Source of the DNA: Pelagibius sp. Alg239-R121
GTDB lineage: Bacteria > Pseudomonadota > Alphaproteobacteria > Kiloniellales > Kiloniellaceae
Length of the DNA stretch: 64,000 nt
Reading direction: 5' to 3'
Assembly: GCF_947331435.1 (NCBI RefSeq)
Contig: NZ_CAMZOF010000008.1
Location: 124,001-188,000 of the forward strand
In this document: positions 1 to 9,151 of the stretch, one piece after another
Numbering within the stretch: position 1 is the first letter of the stretch
Layout: each line of letters opens with the position of its first letter
The notes under the pieces: generated by a model
The model's input: the letters and a program-made list of their open reading frames with translations, nothing else
Told to the model about the DNA's origin: nothing
The model's database searches: none
Program-made: the position numbers and the translations under genes

Positions 1-60
1 CCGAATGGGGAACCGCTGGTGACCTGCCGATTGAGAAAGGCGCATAGCGAGCGCACCTAG
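1..60 (+). CDS. Possible 3' end of a gene truncated by the window edge
   Basis: One frame is open from base 1 to a TAG at 58-60, giving about 19 residues ending in HSERT. A second frame is open to a stop near 45, so the reading is not certain. The piece is too short to assign a family. It would be a plus-strand gene converging on the minus-strand cystathionine genes, with the hairpin at 65-90 between them. Confidence 0.25.
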   Translation, partial: PNGEPLVTCRLRKAHSERT

Positions 61-90
61 AAAAAGAAGGCGGCCTCTTGGCCGCCTTCT
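60..90 (-). terminator. Rho-independent terminator of the CBS-CGL transcript
   Basis: A perfect 11-bp stem (AGAAGGCGGCC at 65-75 and its complement at 80-90) closes a 4-nt loop. Read on the minus strand, the stem is followed directly by a run of T (65-61). It lies about 55 bases past the stop of the minus-strand cystathionine gamma-lyase gene, where the two-gene operon should end. Confidence 0.85.
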
Positions 91-143
91 GCGCGCTTGG
101 GTTATATGGAAGCAGCGCTCGCCGCGTGACGAGGGCAGGGGCC

Positions 144-1328
144 TCAAATCAGCGCCTGCTCCAGATCCGCAATCAGATCGTCGACACCCTCGACACCCAC
201 CGATAGCCGCACCAGACCGTCGCTGATGCCGAGTGCCTCACGGTTTTCGATTGGGATCGAGGCGTGAGTCATGATGGCCGGATGCTCGACCAGGCTTTCG
301 ACACCGCCCAGGCTCTCAGCCAGGGCAAAGATTTCGACTCGCTCCAGGAAGCGGCGGGCGTCGTCCAACCCACCTTTCAGGACCGCCGTCACCATACCTC
401 CATAAGCATGCATCTGGCGCTTGGCGAGATCGTGCTGGGGATGGCTGGCGAGGCCCGGGTAATAGACCTTTTCGATCTTGGGATGGGCCTCGAGGTAATC
501 GGCGATCTTCTGTGCCGAAGAGCAATGGCGTTCCATGCGCAGGGCGAGGGTCTTCAGCCCGCGCAGGGCGAGGAAGGAATCAAATGGCCCTTGAACGGCG
601 CCTACGGCGTTTTGCAGATAGGTCATCTGCTTGATGATTTCGGGACGGTCGCCGACCACCAGCACACCGCCGACCATGTCCGAGTGGCCGTTAAGGTACT
701 TGGTCGCCGAATGCATCACCATGTCGAAGCCCAGTTCGATCGGCCGCTGAACCCACGGCGAGGCAAAGGTGTTATCGCAGACGCAGATAATGCCGCGCTC
801 TCGGGCGAGGGTCGCGATGGCCTCCAGATCAACCAGTTTCAGAAGCGGGTTAGTGGGAGACTCCACCCAGATCATCTTGGTCTCCGCGCGAATTGCCGAT
901 TCCAGGGCGGCGAGGTCGGTCATGTCGACGAAGTTGAAATCCAGTCCGGACGAGCGCTTGCGGACATTTTCGAACAGGCGGTAGGAGCCACCATAAAGAT
1001 CATCCATGGCGATGATGTGGCTGCCGCTGTCCAGAAGCTCGAGCGCGGTACCGATGGCCGCCAGGCCTGAAGCAAAGGCAAACCCCACCGTGCCGCTTTC
1101 CAGATCGGCGATGCAGCGCTCGTACGCCATGCGGGTCGGGTTCTGCGAGCGACTGTATTCGTAACCCTTGTGGACGCCCGGGCTCTCCTGAACATAGGTC
1201 GAGGTGGCGTAGATTGGCGGCATGATGGCGCCGGTGGAGGGGTCGGGACTTTGCCCAGCGTGAATTACGCGGGTTTCAAAACTTGCCCGATTGGTCTTCG
1301 CAGTCGGTTTGTGTGAGCTGTCTGGCAT
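144..1328 (-). CDS. Cystathionine gamma-lyase/gamma-synthase family PLP enzyme
   Basis: A 394-residue Cys/Met-metabolism PLP enzyme of standard length. The cofactor lysine is K210 in SATKYLNGHSD; the SGLAAIG stretch (about 88-94) and the DNTFASP motif (185-191) are also present. It follows the cystathionine beta-synthase gene by 6 bases on the same strand and ends at a strong terminator, so the two are one operon. With a beta-synthase partner the likely role is cleavage of cystathionine to cysteine, 2-oxobutyrate and ammonia (reverse transsulfuration). Sequence alone does not separate gamma-lyase from gamma-synthase within this family; the lyase role is inferred from the neighbour. Confidence 0.9.
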   Translation of the reverse strand: MPDSSHKPTAKTNRASFETRVIHAGQSPDPSTGAIMPPIYATSTYVQESPGVHKGYEYSRSQNPTRMAYERCIADLESGTVGFAFASGLAAIGTALELLDSGSHIIAMDDLYGGSYRLFENVRKRSSGLDFNFVDMTDLAALESAIRAETKMIWVESPTNPLLKLVDLEAIATLARERGIICVCDNTFASPWVQRPIELGFDMVMHSATKYLNGHSDMVGGVLVVGDRPEIIKQMTYLQNAVGAVQGPFDSFLALRGLKTLALRMERHCSSAQKIADYLEAHPKIEKVYYPGLASHPQHDLAKRQMHAYGGMVTAVLKGGLDDARRFLERVEIFALAESLGGVESLVEHPAIMTHASIPIENREALGISDGLVRLSVGVEGVDDLIADLEQALI

Positions 1329-1334
1329 TTTACC

Positions 1335-2717
1335 CTACTTCAATCTGCGGCGCAGATAGTTCAGAAGATCGATCCGCGTGATAAGTCCCAGGAAGGTGTC
1401 GCCTTCGAGTACGATGGCGACCATATCCTTATTGAAAATCGGAAGCAGGGCTTCCATGGACGCGCCGACCTGAACCGTTTCCAGCTTGCTGGTCATGGCT
1501 GCGCCGACTTTGTTTTTGAAATGGTCCTCGTTTTCCGAAACCGCCAGCAAAATATCACTTTCGTCGATAATGCCGACCACTCTGCCTGCCTCGTCCAGGA
1601 CAGGAAGTTGTGAAACGTCATAGAGCTTCATGCGTCCATAGGCCACCAGAAGCATGTCATCAGGGTTGACCAGCACAGTGGCGTGCTTTTCGTGCAGGCG
1701 GCTGATCAGGTCGCGCAGGTCGTTGTGCTGCTCGCGCTTGATAAAGCCCTGGTCCAGCATCCAGAAGTCGTTGAACATCTTTGAGAGATACTTGTTGCCG
1801 CTGTCGCAGACTAGGGTGACGATCCGTTTTGGTTCGGTCTGGTCGCGGCAGTAGCGCAGGGCGGCCGAGATCAAGGTTCCCGAAGAGGAACCTGCCAGGA
1901 TGCCTTCTTTCGTAAGAAGTTCGCGAGCGGTCATCAGGGCTTCCTGATCACTGATGGTGTAGGCTGACTTGACGAGCGACAGGTCAGACACCGGCGGGAT
2001 GAAATCTTCACCTATTCCCTCGACCACCCAGGAACCGACGTCTTCCGAGACGTTTCCGGTATTAATGTATTCAGCCAGTATTGAGCCTTCCGGATCGGCA
2101 AGGACCATTTCGGTTTTGGGTGAAGCCTTCGCGAAATAACGTCCCAGTCCCGTAATGGTGCCGCCGGAACCGACGCCGCAGACCATGGCGTCCAGGTCAC
2201 CATCCATCTGTTCCAGGATCTCCGGTCCGGTTGTCGTCTCGTGGGCGTAGGGATTGGCGGGATTGTCGAATTGGTTGACGAAGATGGCGCCGGTCTCCGC
2301 GGCGATGCGCTCGGCCATATCCTGATAATACTCCGGATGGCCTTTGCCGACGTCCGAGCGGGTCAGGATGACTTCGGTGCCCAACGCCTTGAGATGGAAG
2401 ATTTTTTCCTGCGCCATCTTGTCGGGCACGATCAAAGTGAGTTGATAGCCCTTCTGAGCCGCGACCAATGCCAGACCAAGTCCGGTATTGCCTGCAGTCG
2501 CTTCGATCAACTTGCCGCCCGGTTTCAAGCTTCCGTCATTTTCGGCAGCTTCGATCATCGACTTACCGATGCGATCCTTAATCGATCCACCGGGATTCTG
2601 GCTTTCGAGCTTTAGGAACAGCCTGCAGGGGCCGGTATCCATGTGCGTCACTTCGATCAGCGGCGTGTTGCCGATCGCGTCCAGAACGCCGCCGAAGACG
2701 GGCGCTTGTACTGCCAT
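1335..2717 (-). CDS. Cystathionine beta-synthase with C-terminal CBS domain pair
   Basis: 460 residues. Residues 1-320 form a fold-type II PLP domain with the cofactor lysine at K47 (NPGGSIKDR) and the substrate loop EATAGNTG at 72-79. Residues about 340-455 form two CBS domains, a regulatory module that commonly binds adenosyl ligands. No heme-binding N-terminal extension is present, as is usual in bacteria. It condenses homocysteine and serine (or a serine ester) to cystathionine. First gene of a two-gene operon with the downstream gamma-lyase. A pure O-acetylserine sulfhydrylase is less likely because of the CBS pair and the neighbour. Confidence 0.9.
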   Translation of the reverse strand: MAVQAPVFGGVLDAIGNTPLIEVTHMDTGPCRLFLKLESQNPGGSIKDRIGKSMIEAAENDGSLKPGGKLIEATAGNTGLGLALVAAQKGYQLTLIVPDKMAQEKIFHLKALGTEVILTRSDVGKGHPEYYQDMAERIAAETGAIFVNQFDNPANPYAHETTTGPEILEQMDGDLDAMVCGVGSGGTITGLGRYFAKASPKTEMVLADPEGSILAEYINTGNVSEDVGSWVVEGIGEDFIPPVSDLSLVKSAYTISDQEALMTARELLTKEGILAGSSSGTLISAALRYCRDQTEPKRIVTLVCDSGNKYLSKMFNDFWMLDQGFIKREQHNDLRDLISRLHEKHATVLVNPDDMLLVAYGRMKLYDVSQLPVLDEAGRVVGIIDESDILLAVSENEDHFKNKVGAAMTSKLETVQVGASMEALLPIFNKDMVAIVLEGDTFLGLITRIDLLNYLRRRLK

Positions 2718-2954
2718 AGTCGTTTCCCTCGTTCGTCACCGAATTCCTTGGCTCGGTGTGTGGTAAGCCCGATTGTTCCATTTTGAACTATAAAATGAAA
2801 TCTGTTTCAGCATCTCAGCTGCGTGTGTGGAGAGCATGATACGCGTTTAGCCGGTTCGATCTTATTCTAGAGTAGATCCGGGTTAGACGGAATCGTCATA
2901 GGCGAACCGTCGTCCCGGTAAATTTACTCCGACCATGCGATTTAGAACGGATTG

Positions 2955-2996
2955 TCATGTTTTGACGAACCACTAGGTGGCTCCGACTAAACATGA
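2955..2996. other. Nested inverted repeat between two minus-strand genes
   Basis: TCATGTTT (2955-2962) pairs with AAACATGA (2989-2996), and an inner CCAC/GTGG hairpin sits at 2970-2980. It lies directly past the stop of the penicillin-acylase-like gene (3003), so it may end that transcript, but there is no clear T run. The rest of the 285-base gap to 2718 should hold the CBS promoter; no clear box was picked out. Confidence 0.35.
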
Positions 2997-3002
2997 TCCG
3001 GT

Positions 3003-5399
3003 CTAGCGTTTCTCAGGGTTTAGGACGAGTCGATGAGGGGCGTTTATGTTTTTGTCGATTTTCACGTATTTCCCGTCGCGCCAGCGTTCCGTGAAGCTAC
3101 CGTAATAAGGCGACAGCGGGTTGGCCGATTGTCCCGTTGAGATCATAAAGCGTGAGTTTTCCGGGTCCGACAGATCGTACACGGCCCGATAACCGGCGCC
3201 GTGACGGTCGTTGAAGCGTTTGCCGATCGGTCCATTGAAACTGACCCCCGCCCGTTTGACCGTTTCGCTGCCCCCATCGGTTTCAACGCTGATATCAAAA
3301 AGGTCGCGGAGGACCGGAATACGGCTGAGGATCGGGTGGGGCAGGGTAGCGCGATGAACATCGCCCCAGCGCCAGGCTGTCATATCCTCGCCAAAGGTTG
3401 CGGTGATTTCCTCCAAAGCCCGATCGAGGGAGAGAGCAAGAATGTCCGCGCAGCTTTCGGGCGTCGTGCTGTTTACATCATCGCACCAGTCCAATGCAGG
3501 TTCCGATGCGGCCGTGCCGCCGGAGAGCACACGCAGGACCAACTCGGTTTTGGGCCTTCGGAAGCTGCTGAATTCGGGCCCAAGCTCATCCTGCAAAAGC
3601 GCGGCATTTAACTTGTTGAGCCAATTGTTGTAGATCAGCGGTTCCGGCCTCATTCGATCCAGTTTGAAGTCCCAGTCCGACAAAAGTGCCAGGGCCTCGC
3701 GTGCAGAGTCAGAGCGCGGCATGGTCTTGAGCAACAGCGGCATCAAGCTGCGCGCCGGAACCGACAGGATATCGTTTTGAAGTGCCAGGGACTGCTCGAT
3801 CGTTCCTTTTGGTGTGACTTGCAGCACCTCTTGTATCCTTGCCGCGCGATATTGGCTCGGCCAGTCAGCCGTGATGAGATGCGGATAGTCGTCGTCGACG
3901 ATCTTATTGTTCGCAACGACATAGAACCCGCTGGCTGGGTTTTTGCCTTGAGGCAGCTCTTCGAAAGGAACAAAGCCGGTCCAGGTGTAGTCGTCCGTCC
4001 AGCCTGGCACAGGCACGCGGCCGTCGCCGCTGGCGCGCAACGGTACGCGCCCGGGCACTACCAGCCCGATTTCGCCGGCCCGGTCGGCATAGACGATGTT
4101 CTGCTGTGGCGAATGAAAGAAACGGCTGGCGGCGAGGAATTCCGTCCAGTTGCGGGCCTTATTGAAGCCATGAATTGCCTGTGGGATCAGATCGTCATCC
4201 CGTAACGCCGGCCAGGCCAGGGCGAGGGCCGTTTCAGCTTCTGTTCCTGCTGCAGTGGACGCGCTCGCAACTTCCCGCACGCCGGTCATTTCGTCCAATA
4301 TAGGGCCGTTCCGGCTGCGACGGACCGTCAGTACGACGTCTTCTTCATCGCGCACCTTGATCACCTCTTCCCGGGTTTTGAACGCAATTGAACCTTGTGG
4401 AGTGATGTAGTGAGACGGGTTCTCCGGATCGAATTTTTCGACGAAGAGGTCCTGGGTGTCGCTGTGAGTTGTTGTGAATCCCCAGGCAACGTTGTCGTTC
4501 TGTCCGAGCACAACAAAAGGCACACCCGGTGCCGAGGCTCCGCGCAGCCGGCCGTTCGGCGTCTGTATATCGACCAGGTACCAGAGACCTGGAGCATCCA
4601 ACGAAAGATGAGGGTCATTGGCGAGGATCGGCTTGCCGGAGGTTGTTTTCGCGCCGGAGAGCACCCAGGAGTTAGAGGCGTCTTTTGGCGCCAGGGCCCA
4701 GGGCAAACTGCCCAGAGGATCTAGCGCGGCCTTGCGGTCGAGACCAGCCAGCGCCACCGGCGCATCTGCGGGATAATCTGGCCAGAGGGCGCGGATCTGT
4801 TCCGGTTTCAAAATTTCACCCAACCGGGCGCGCAGCAACTCGCTGCGCCAGTTGCCCGAAAGCTGGATCGCCATAAGCCGGCCCCAGACCAGCGAGTCCG
4901 CGGGCTTCCAGGGCTCGGGACTGTAGCGCAGCAGATAAAATTCAAGCGGCCAGGCGCCTTTGGCGGTTTCGATATAGGCATTGACGCCGGCGGTGTAGGC
5001 GTCAATCGCTGTTCTGACCTCTGGTGAGAGCTTGCCGTAACTTGCTTCCGCCAGTGTGTAAATGCCGAGGGTTCGCATGATCTTGTCGATACGAAGCGTC
5101 GCACCTCCCACTACTTCCGACAGGCGTCCAGCGCCGCTCCGACGCATGAAATCCATCTGCCAAAGACGATCCTGAGCGTGGAGATAGCCGAGTGCCCGGT
5201 AGGCATCCAGGTCAGATTGCGCTACGATCCTGACAACACCGTCATTATCTCGTGAAACCACCACCTGCCTATCGAGTCCGGCGAGCGTCGCCTCGCCATC
5301 CAATTGGGGCAGGGAGGTTCTTAGCCAGAAGAAGCCACCGGCTGCGACGATGAGAATCAAGCCAAGACCCCACAGGCCATAACGCAAAGCCCGCTTCAT
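3003..5399 (-). CDS. Penicillin acylase family (S45) Ntn hydrolase, possibly an N-acyl amide or acyl-homoserine lactone acylase
   Basis: Chosen start is ATG at 5399, preceded by GGGAG at 8 bases; a GTG five codons upstream (5414) lacks a good ribosome site. The 798-residue product has an N-terminal hydrophobic segment (signal anchor or signal peptide, about residues 4-25), then the alpha-subunit region, then the autoprocessing point at ASNSW, where the serine (S242 from this start) becomes the nucleophile of the beta subunit. Asn and Gly-rich stretches typical of S45 enzymes follow. The family is exported to the periplasm and cleaves amides of small acyl groups; the true substrate (beta-lactam, acyl-homoserine lactone or acyl-peptide) cannot be read from sequence. 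It stands alone between the CBS gene and a divergent metal transporter. Confidence 0.88.
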   Translation of the reverse strand: MKRALRYGLWGLGLILIVAAGGFFWLRTSLPQLDGEATLAGLDRQVVVSRDNDGVVRIVAQSDLDAYRALGYLHAQDRLWQMDFMRRSGAGRLSEVVGGATLRIDKIMRTLGIYTLAEASYGKLSPEVRTAIDAYTAGVNAYIETAKGAWPLEFYLLRYSPEPWKPADSLVWGRLMAIQLSGNWRSELLRARLGEILKPEQIRALWPDYPADAPVALAGLDRKAALDPLGSLPWALAPKDASNSWVLSGAKTTSGKPILANDPHLSLDAPGLWYLVDIQTPNGRLRGASAPGVPFVVLGQNDNVAWGFTTTHSDTQDLFVEKFDPENPSHYITPQGSIAFKTREEVIKVRDEEDVVLTVRRSRNGPILDEMTGVREVASASTAAGTEAETALALAWPALRDDDLIPQAIHGFNKARNWTEFLAASRFFHSPQQNIVYADRAGEIGLVVPGRVPLRASGDGRVPVPGWTDDYTWTGFVPFEELPQGKNPASGFYVVANNKIVDDDYPHLITADWPSQYRAARIQEVLQVTPKGTIEQSLALQNDILSVPARSLMPLLLKTMPRSDSAREALALLSDWDFKLDRMRPEPLIYNNWLNKLNAALLQDELGPEFSSFRRPKTELVLRVLSGGTAASEPALDWCDDVNSTTPESCADILALSLDRALEEITATFGEDMTAWRWGDVHRATLPHPILSRIPVLRDLFDISVETDGGSETVKRAGVSFNGPIGKRFNDRHGAGYRAVYDLSDPENSRFMISTGQSANPLSPYYGSFTERWRDGKYVKIDKNINAPHRLVLNPEKR

Positions 5400-5543
5400 G
5401 CGGTGTTCTCCCACAATGCTGCTTTTCCTGCAGCCGGCACGGCAGCTGCTTTACTCGCGAAAATTCGACGTAATGCCATTTGGACCAAAGCTTGCTATGA
5501 CTCTCTGAACGTTGTTTTTAGATGAACAGATGGATTCGCGCGC

Positions 5544-6500
5544 ATGGCGGCTCAAGGGTCTAAGAAGGTTATATACGCGGCTTTGGCCGGAAACTCACTG
5601 ATTGCGATCACGAAATTCACGGCTGCGACCTTCACCGGGTCTTCCGCGATGTTCAGTGAAGCGATCCATTCCTCTGTCGACACAGGCAATCAAGCGTTAC
5701 TGCTCTACGGGATGCGCCGGGCCGAACGGCCTTCGGACGCACGGCATCCTTTTGGTTACAGCAAGGAAATTTATTTCTGGGCCTTTGTGGTCGCGATCCT
5801 GATCTTTGCCGTAGGGGCCGGCGTTTCGTTTTACGAGGGTGTGGAAAAGACCCTGCATCCGCACCCGGTGTCTGACGTCTACATTAATTATCTGGTGTTG
5901 TGCGCCGCCATCCTGTTCGAAGGGGCCGCCTGGTACATTGCCTTCAAGGAATTCAAGCGCGGGGTCGGGCGCCGTTCGATGCTGCGCGCGCTGCTACACA
6001 GCAAGGACCCTTCGATCTTTACCGTGCTGCTCGAAGATACCGCAGCCATGCTCGGTTTGATCGTGGCGCTGATCGGGATCTTCCTGGCCGACTATCTGAA
6101 CATGCCGGTTCTGGACGGCGTTGCCTCCATGACGATCGGTGTGGTTCTGGCGCTTGCCGCCGTGGTCCTGGCTTATGAAACCAAAGGCCTTCTGATCGGG
6201 GAAAGCGCCGATGAGGATATCGTTGCTGCGATCCGAACGAAGCTTGGCGGAATTAAGGAGATCACGGGCATCAACGAAATTCTGACCATGCACATGGGGC
6301 CCGCCGACGTTTTGGTCAACATCAGCATCGACTTTGCCAACACTGTAACTGCTGACCAGATTGAGGGTACGATCTCGGAGCTGGAGAGTCAGATCAAAGC
6401 CGATCACACCGAGATCAAACGGATCTTTATCGAGATCCAGTCACGCCAGGGCCATGCACGAAACCTGCAGGCCGCGGAACCAGAGCAACTTAAGGAATAG
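5544..6500 (+). CDS. Cation diffusion facilitator (CDF) transporter
   Basis: 318 residues with about six membrane helices in the first 200 and a soluble C-terminal ferredoxin-like domain. The first metal motif is HSSVD near residue 34. The matching motif in helix 5 reads LLEDTAAMLG, with Glu-Asp where many CDF proteins have His-x3-Asp; this pattern is seen in the SLC30A9-like branch, so metal choice (Zn, Mn, Fe) should not be assumed. Expected role is proton-coupled export of a divalent metal across the inner membrane. No strong Shine-Dalgarno sequence precedes the ATG. It is divergent from the acylase gene and converges on the XRE-cupin regulator. Confidence 0.88.
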   Translation: MAAQGSKKVIYAALAGNSLIAITKFTAATFTGSSAMFSEAIHSSVDTGNQALLLYGMRRAERPSDARHPFGYSKEIYFWAFVVAILIFAVGAGVSFYEGVEKTLHPHPVSDVYINYLVLCAAILFEGAAWYIAFKEFKRGVGRRSMLRALLHSKDPSIFTVLLEDTAAMLGLIVALIGIFLADYLNMPVLDGVASMTIGVVLALAAVVLAYETKGLLIGESADEDIVAAIRTKLGGIKEITGINEILTMHMGPADVLVNISIDFANTVTADQIEGTISELESQIKADHTEIKRIFIEIQSRQGHARNLQAAEPEQLKE

Positions 6501-6520
6501 TGGGCCGGTTCAGCCTAGGT

Positions 6521-7099
6521 TTATTTCCGCAGGCCCGAGCTGTCGATGACGATGAAGAAGGTTGTTTCCTCATCGCCCGGGTTCTCGAATTCATGGGCAA
6601 CATCGGCGTGATAGTAAAGACTGTCACCGGCCTCCAGGTCATACGCGGCATCGCCCAGATGGACGAGCAGGCGGCCTCCTGCGACGTAGAGATGCTCGTC
6701 AACACCCTGCTTATGGCCGACGGCAAGTTCGCTGCGCGATTTGGCGGCAAGTTTGTTCAGCACGAAATCCACGCCTCTGGCGGGGAAGATCGGTGAAAGA
6801 CAGCGGCGTTGGAAGCTGCCGTCATCGCTTTTGAACAGGGGTTGCTCGGATTTGCGCATGACAATGACTTCACGCTTTTCCTGAACACCCATGAGCTGCG
6901 AAAGGCTGACATCCAAGGCTTCTGCCAGGCGTCCTAGTGTGTTGGCAGTCGGGCTGGTTTCGCCGCGCTCGATCTTGGAGATCATGGATTTGCTGACCTC
7001 GGCCTTGCCTGCCAGGGCTTCCAGGCTCAGACCTTGTTCGCTTCGCAGGCGCCGGATCGAGTCCGCGATCGGGGCATCCAGGCTTTGTGATCTTGTCAT
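6521..7099 (-). CDS. XRE-family transcriptional regulator with C-terminal cupin domain
   Basis: From the ATG at 7099 the product has 192 residues; an in-frame ATG at 7156 would add 19 residues without family similarity. Residues about 10-65 are a helix-turn-helix (LSLEALAGKAEVSKSMISK). Residues about 110-185 are a cupin beta-barrel with conserved His and Glu positions, probably the ligand sensor. This two-domain class (PuuR/SutR-like) usually controls an adjacent catabolic or transport gene. Here the divergent neighbour is a ketopantoate-reductase-like gene followed by an EamA exporter; control of these is inference. Confidence 0.85.
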   Translation of the reverse strand: MTRSQSLDAPIADSIRRLRSEQGLSLEALAGKAEVSKSMISKIERGETSPTANTLGRLAEALDVSLSQLMGVQEKREVIVMRKSEQPLFKSDDGSFQRRCLSPIFPARGVDFVLNKLAAKSRSELAVGHKQGVDEHLYVAGGRLLVHLGDAAYDLEAGDSLYYHADVAHEFENPGDEETTFFIVIDSSGLRK

Positions 7100-7167
7100 G
7101 AGCGCGGTGATATTCCTTCGGGAAATTGCGGATTTCGTGCGTGATCGAGTTAACATGTCGGCGTTGC

Positions 7168-7206
7168 TTGACAGGCGTTGAATATCTAATAAAGTGGAAT
7201 TAATCT
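7168..7206 (+). promoter_or_regulatory. Candidate promoter region for the PanE-like/EamA pair
   Basis: The intergenic DNA between the XRE-cupin regulator and the divergent gene becomes AT-rich here. TTGACA occurs at 7168-7173, and TTGAAT (7178-7183) lies 17 bases before TAATCT (7201-7206). Either could be a -35 element; the second has the better spacing. The regulator operator is expected here, but no clear palindrome was found. Confidence 0.3.
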
Positions 7207-7229
7207 ACTATATTATACGGAAGCTGTCG

Positions 7230-8159
7230 ATGCGAATCCTGGTGTTGGGTGCCGGTGGAACCGGTGGGTACTTTGGCGGCCGTCTCGCGGAAGGAGGCGC
7301 AGATGTGACTTTCCTCGTTCGTGCGCGACGGGCAGAAGAGCTAGGAAAAGAGGGGCTGCGGATTGAGAGTCCCTTTGGCAATGCCGAACTTCAGGTCAAA
7401 AGCCTGAGGTCGGATCAGATCGATGCGCCTTACGATTTGATCTTGCTGAGCTGTAAGGCTTATCACCTGGAGCAGGCGTTGGAGGACATCGCGCCCGCGG
7501 TGGGTGAGGGGAGCCTTATTCTGCCGTTGCTGAATGGTATGGCGCACATCGATCGGCTGGTCGACCGTTTTGGCAACGACAAGGTTTTGGGCGGTCTCTG
7601 CCATCTTGCGGTGACCCTGACTGGCGACGGACTGGTCAAACACATGAGCAAACTGCATCGAGTAACTTTCGGTGAACTCGATGGGACCCGAAGCGAACGC
7701 TGCGAGGCTGTTGCGGCGCTGCTCGAGCCGGCCGGTTTCGACAGTAAACTGAGCGAACGAATCCGCGTGGATCTCTGGAAGAAGTGGGCACTGCTGACAA
7801 CGCTGGCGGGCATGACCTGCTTGATGCGGAGTGGTATGGACGCCGTCGTCGAAACTAAACGCGGGGCAGGCTATACCCGGGCCATGCTTGAAGAGTGTGT
7901 CGCCGTTGCTGATGCTGAAGGTTTCGCGCTAGGTCAGAAGTTTCTCGACGACACCTACGGTTTCCTCACGAACAAGAGCGCGGTCCAGAAGTCTTCCATG
8001 CTGAGAGACATGGAGAACGGTGCGGAGGTCGAGGCTGATCATATCGTCGGCGACATGGTGTCGCGCGGAGATAATAACGGAATCGACACGCCGATGCTCG
8101 ATATGGCTTACTGCCATCTGCAGGCCTATGTCGCGTCCCGCGTTTCGGGCGATGGTTGA
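7230..8159 (+). CDS. Ketopantoate reductase (PanE/ApbA) family 2-dehydropantoate 2-reductase-like protein
   Basis: Start ATG at 7230 has GGAAG six bases upstream and begins directly with the nucleotide-binding strand MRILVLGAGGTGGYFGG; an upstream ATG at 7194 would add a 12-residue tail with no similarity. 309 residues: an N-terminal Rossmann NADPH domain with GAGGTGG at about 7-13, and a C-terminal all-helical domain. The family reduces 2-dehydropantoate in pantothenate synthesis, but many paralogs act on other 2-oxo acids. The place beside a regulator and an exporter suggests a specialised paralog. Confidence 0.8.
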   Translation: MRILVLGAGGTGGYFGGRLAEGGADVTFLVRARRAEELGKEGLRIESPFGNAELQVKSLRSDQIDAPYDLILLSCKAYHLEQALEDIAPAVGEGSLILPLLNGMAHIDRLVDRFGNDKVLGGLCHLAVTLTGDGLVKHMSKLHRVTFGELDGTRSERCEAVAALLEPAGFDSKLSERIRVDLWKKWALLTTLAGMTCLMRSGMDAVVETKRGAGYTRAMLEECVAVADAEGFALGQKFLDDTYGFLTNKSAVQKSSMLRDMENGAEVEADHIVGDMVSRGDNNGIDTPMLDMAYCHLQAYVASRVSGDG

Positions 8160-8225
8160 GATTAATGCTCGGTTAAGCGGGATTGAGCGCGGGTCAGCGG
8201 CACTCCCTTAGAACTGGAAGATGAA

Positions 8226-9122
8226 GTGAAAGACGCGCGCTCCCGCGATGCCGAAGGCCTGCTCTATGGTCTGCTCGGCGTTCTGATTTTCGGCTTAACC
8301 CTGCCGACCACGAGAATTGCGGTCGCTGAACTCGATCCGATCTTCGTCGGTCTCGGCCGCGCAGTGCCTGCTGCGCTTTGTGCCGGGGTTCTGCTTCTCG
8401 TCACGCGCACAAGAGTGCCCGCGCGAAAACACTGGGCAAATCTGGCTATCACCTCCGGCGGAATTGTGTTCGGCTTTCCTGTCTTCGCGACCGTCGCCAT
8501 GCAGACGGTTCCGGCGGCGCACGGCGGCGTGGTTCTGGCTGTGCTGCCGCTGGCGACGGCAATGGCCGGGTCGATGTTTGGCGGTGAACGTCCTTCCATT
8601 GCCTTTTGGCTTTTCAGTCTTGCCGGCGCCGCTCTCGTCTTCGCTTTCGTGGTGCTTCGTGGCGGTGGCTTTGGCGGCGTCGAGTTCGGTGATTTGTTGC
8701 TCGTGATCGCAGTTGTCTGTGCTGCCGTCGGCTATGCAAAAGGTGGTGTCCTGGCGCGTGATCTGGGGGGATGGCAGGTAATCTGCTGGGCACTTGTAAT
8801 TGCCATACCCTTCCTTTCGTTGCTTGTCCTACTGACTGCAGGTCCTGTGAACTGGGATGCGAGCATGACGGCCTGGAGCGGTTTTCTCTACGTTGCCTTC
8901 TTCAGCCAGTTTCTGGGTTTCTTCGCCTGGAACCATGGTCTGGCTCTTGGCGGGATCGCCCGTGTCGGGCAGTTGCAGTTGGTGCAACCTTTCGTCACTC
9001 TTCTCGCTTCGGTACTCCTGCTCTCGGAACAGGTCGGCTGGATCGAGGTTGTCTTCGCTCTGGCTGTGGTCGCGACAGTGATGGCCGGTCGGCGGACTCA
9101 GGTGACACGCAAAGCAGCGTGA
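8226..9122 (+). CDS. EamA/DMT-superfamily transporter
   Basis: Begins at a GTG (8226) with GGAAG five bases before it. 298 residues contain two EamA repeats (about 8-140 and 150-285) and ten predicted membrane helices, the usual architecture of drug/metabolite transporters that export amino acids or other small molecules. It lies 66 bases after the PanE-like gene on the same strand and is probably cotranscribed. The substrate is unknown. Confidence 0.85.
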   Translation: MKDARSRDAEGLLYGLLGVLIFGLTLPTTRIAVAELDPIFVGLGRAVPAALCAGVLLLVTRTRVPARKHWANLAITSGGIVFGFPVFATVAMQTVPAAHGGVVLAVLPLATAMAGSMFGGERPSIAFWLFSLAGAALVFAFVVLRGGGFGGVEFGDLLLVIAVVCAAVGYAKGGVLARDLGGWQVICWALVIAIPFLSLLVLLTAGPVNWDASMTAWSGFLYVAFFSQFLGFFAWNHGLALGGIARVGQLQLVQPFVTLLASVLLLSEQVGWIEVVFALAVVATVMAGRRTQVTRKAA

Positions 9123-9151
9123 TGGGTGCACGCGAACGGACTGTAGGTGAG

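Noticed and set aside
2851-2900. GGTTCGATC stretch resembling a tRNA T-loop
   Set aside because: No acceptor or anticodon stems can be drawn around it.
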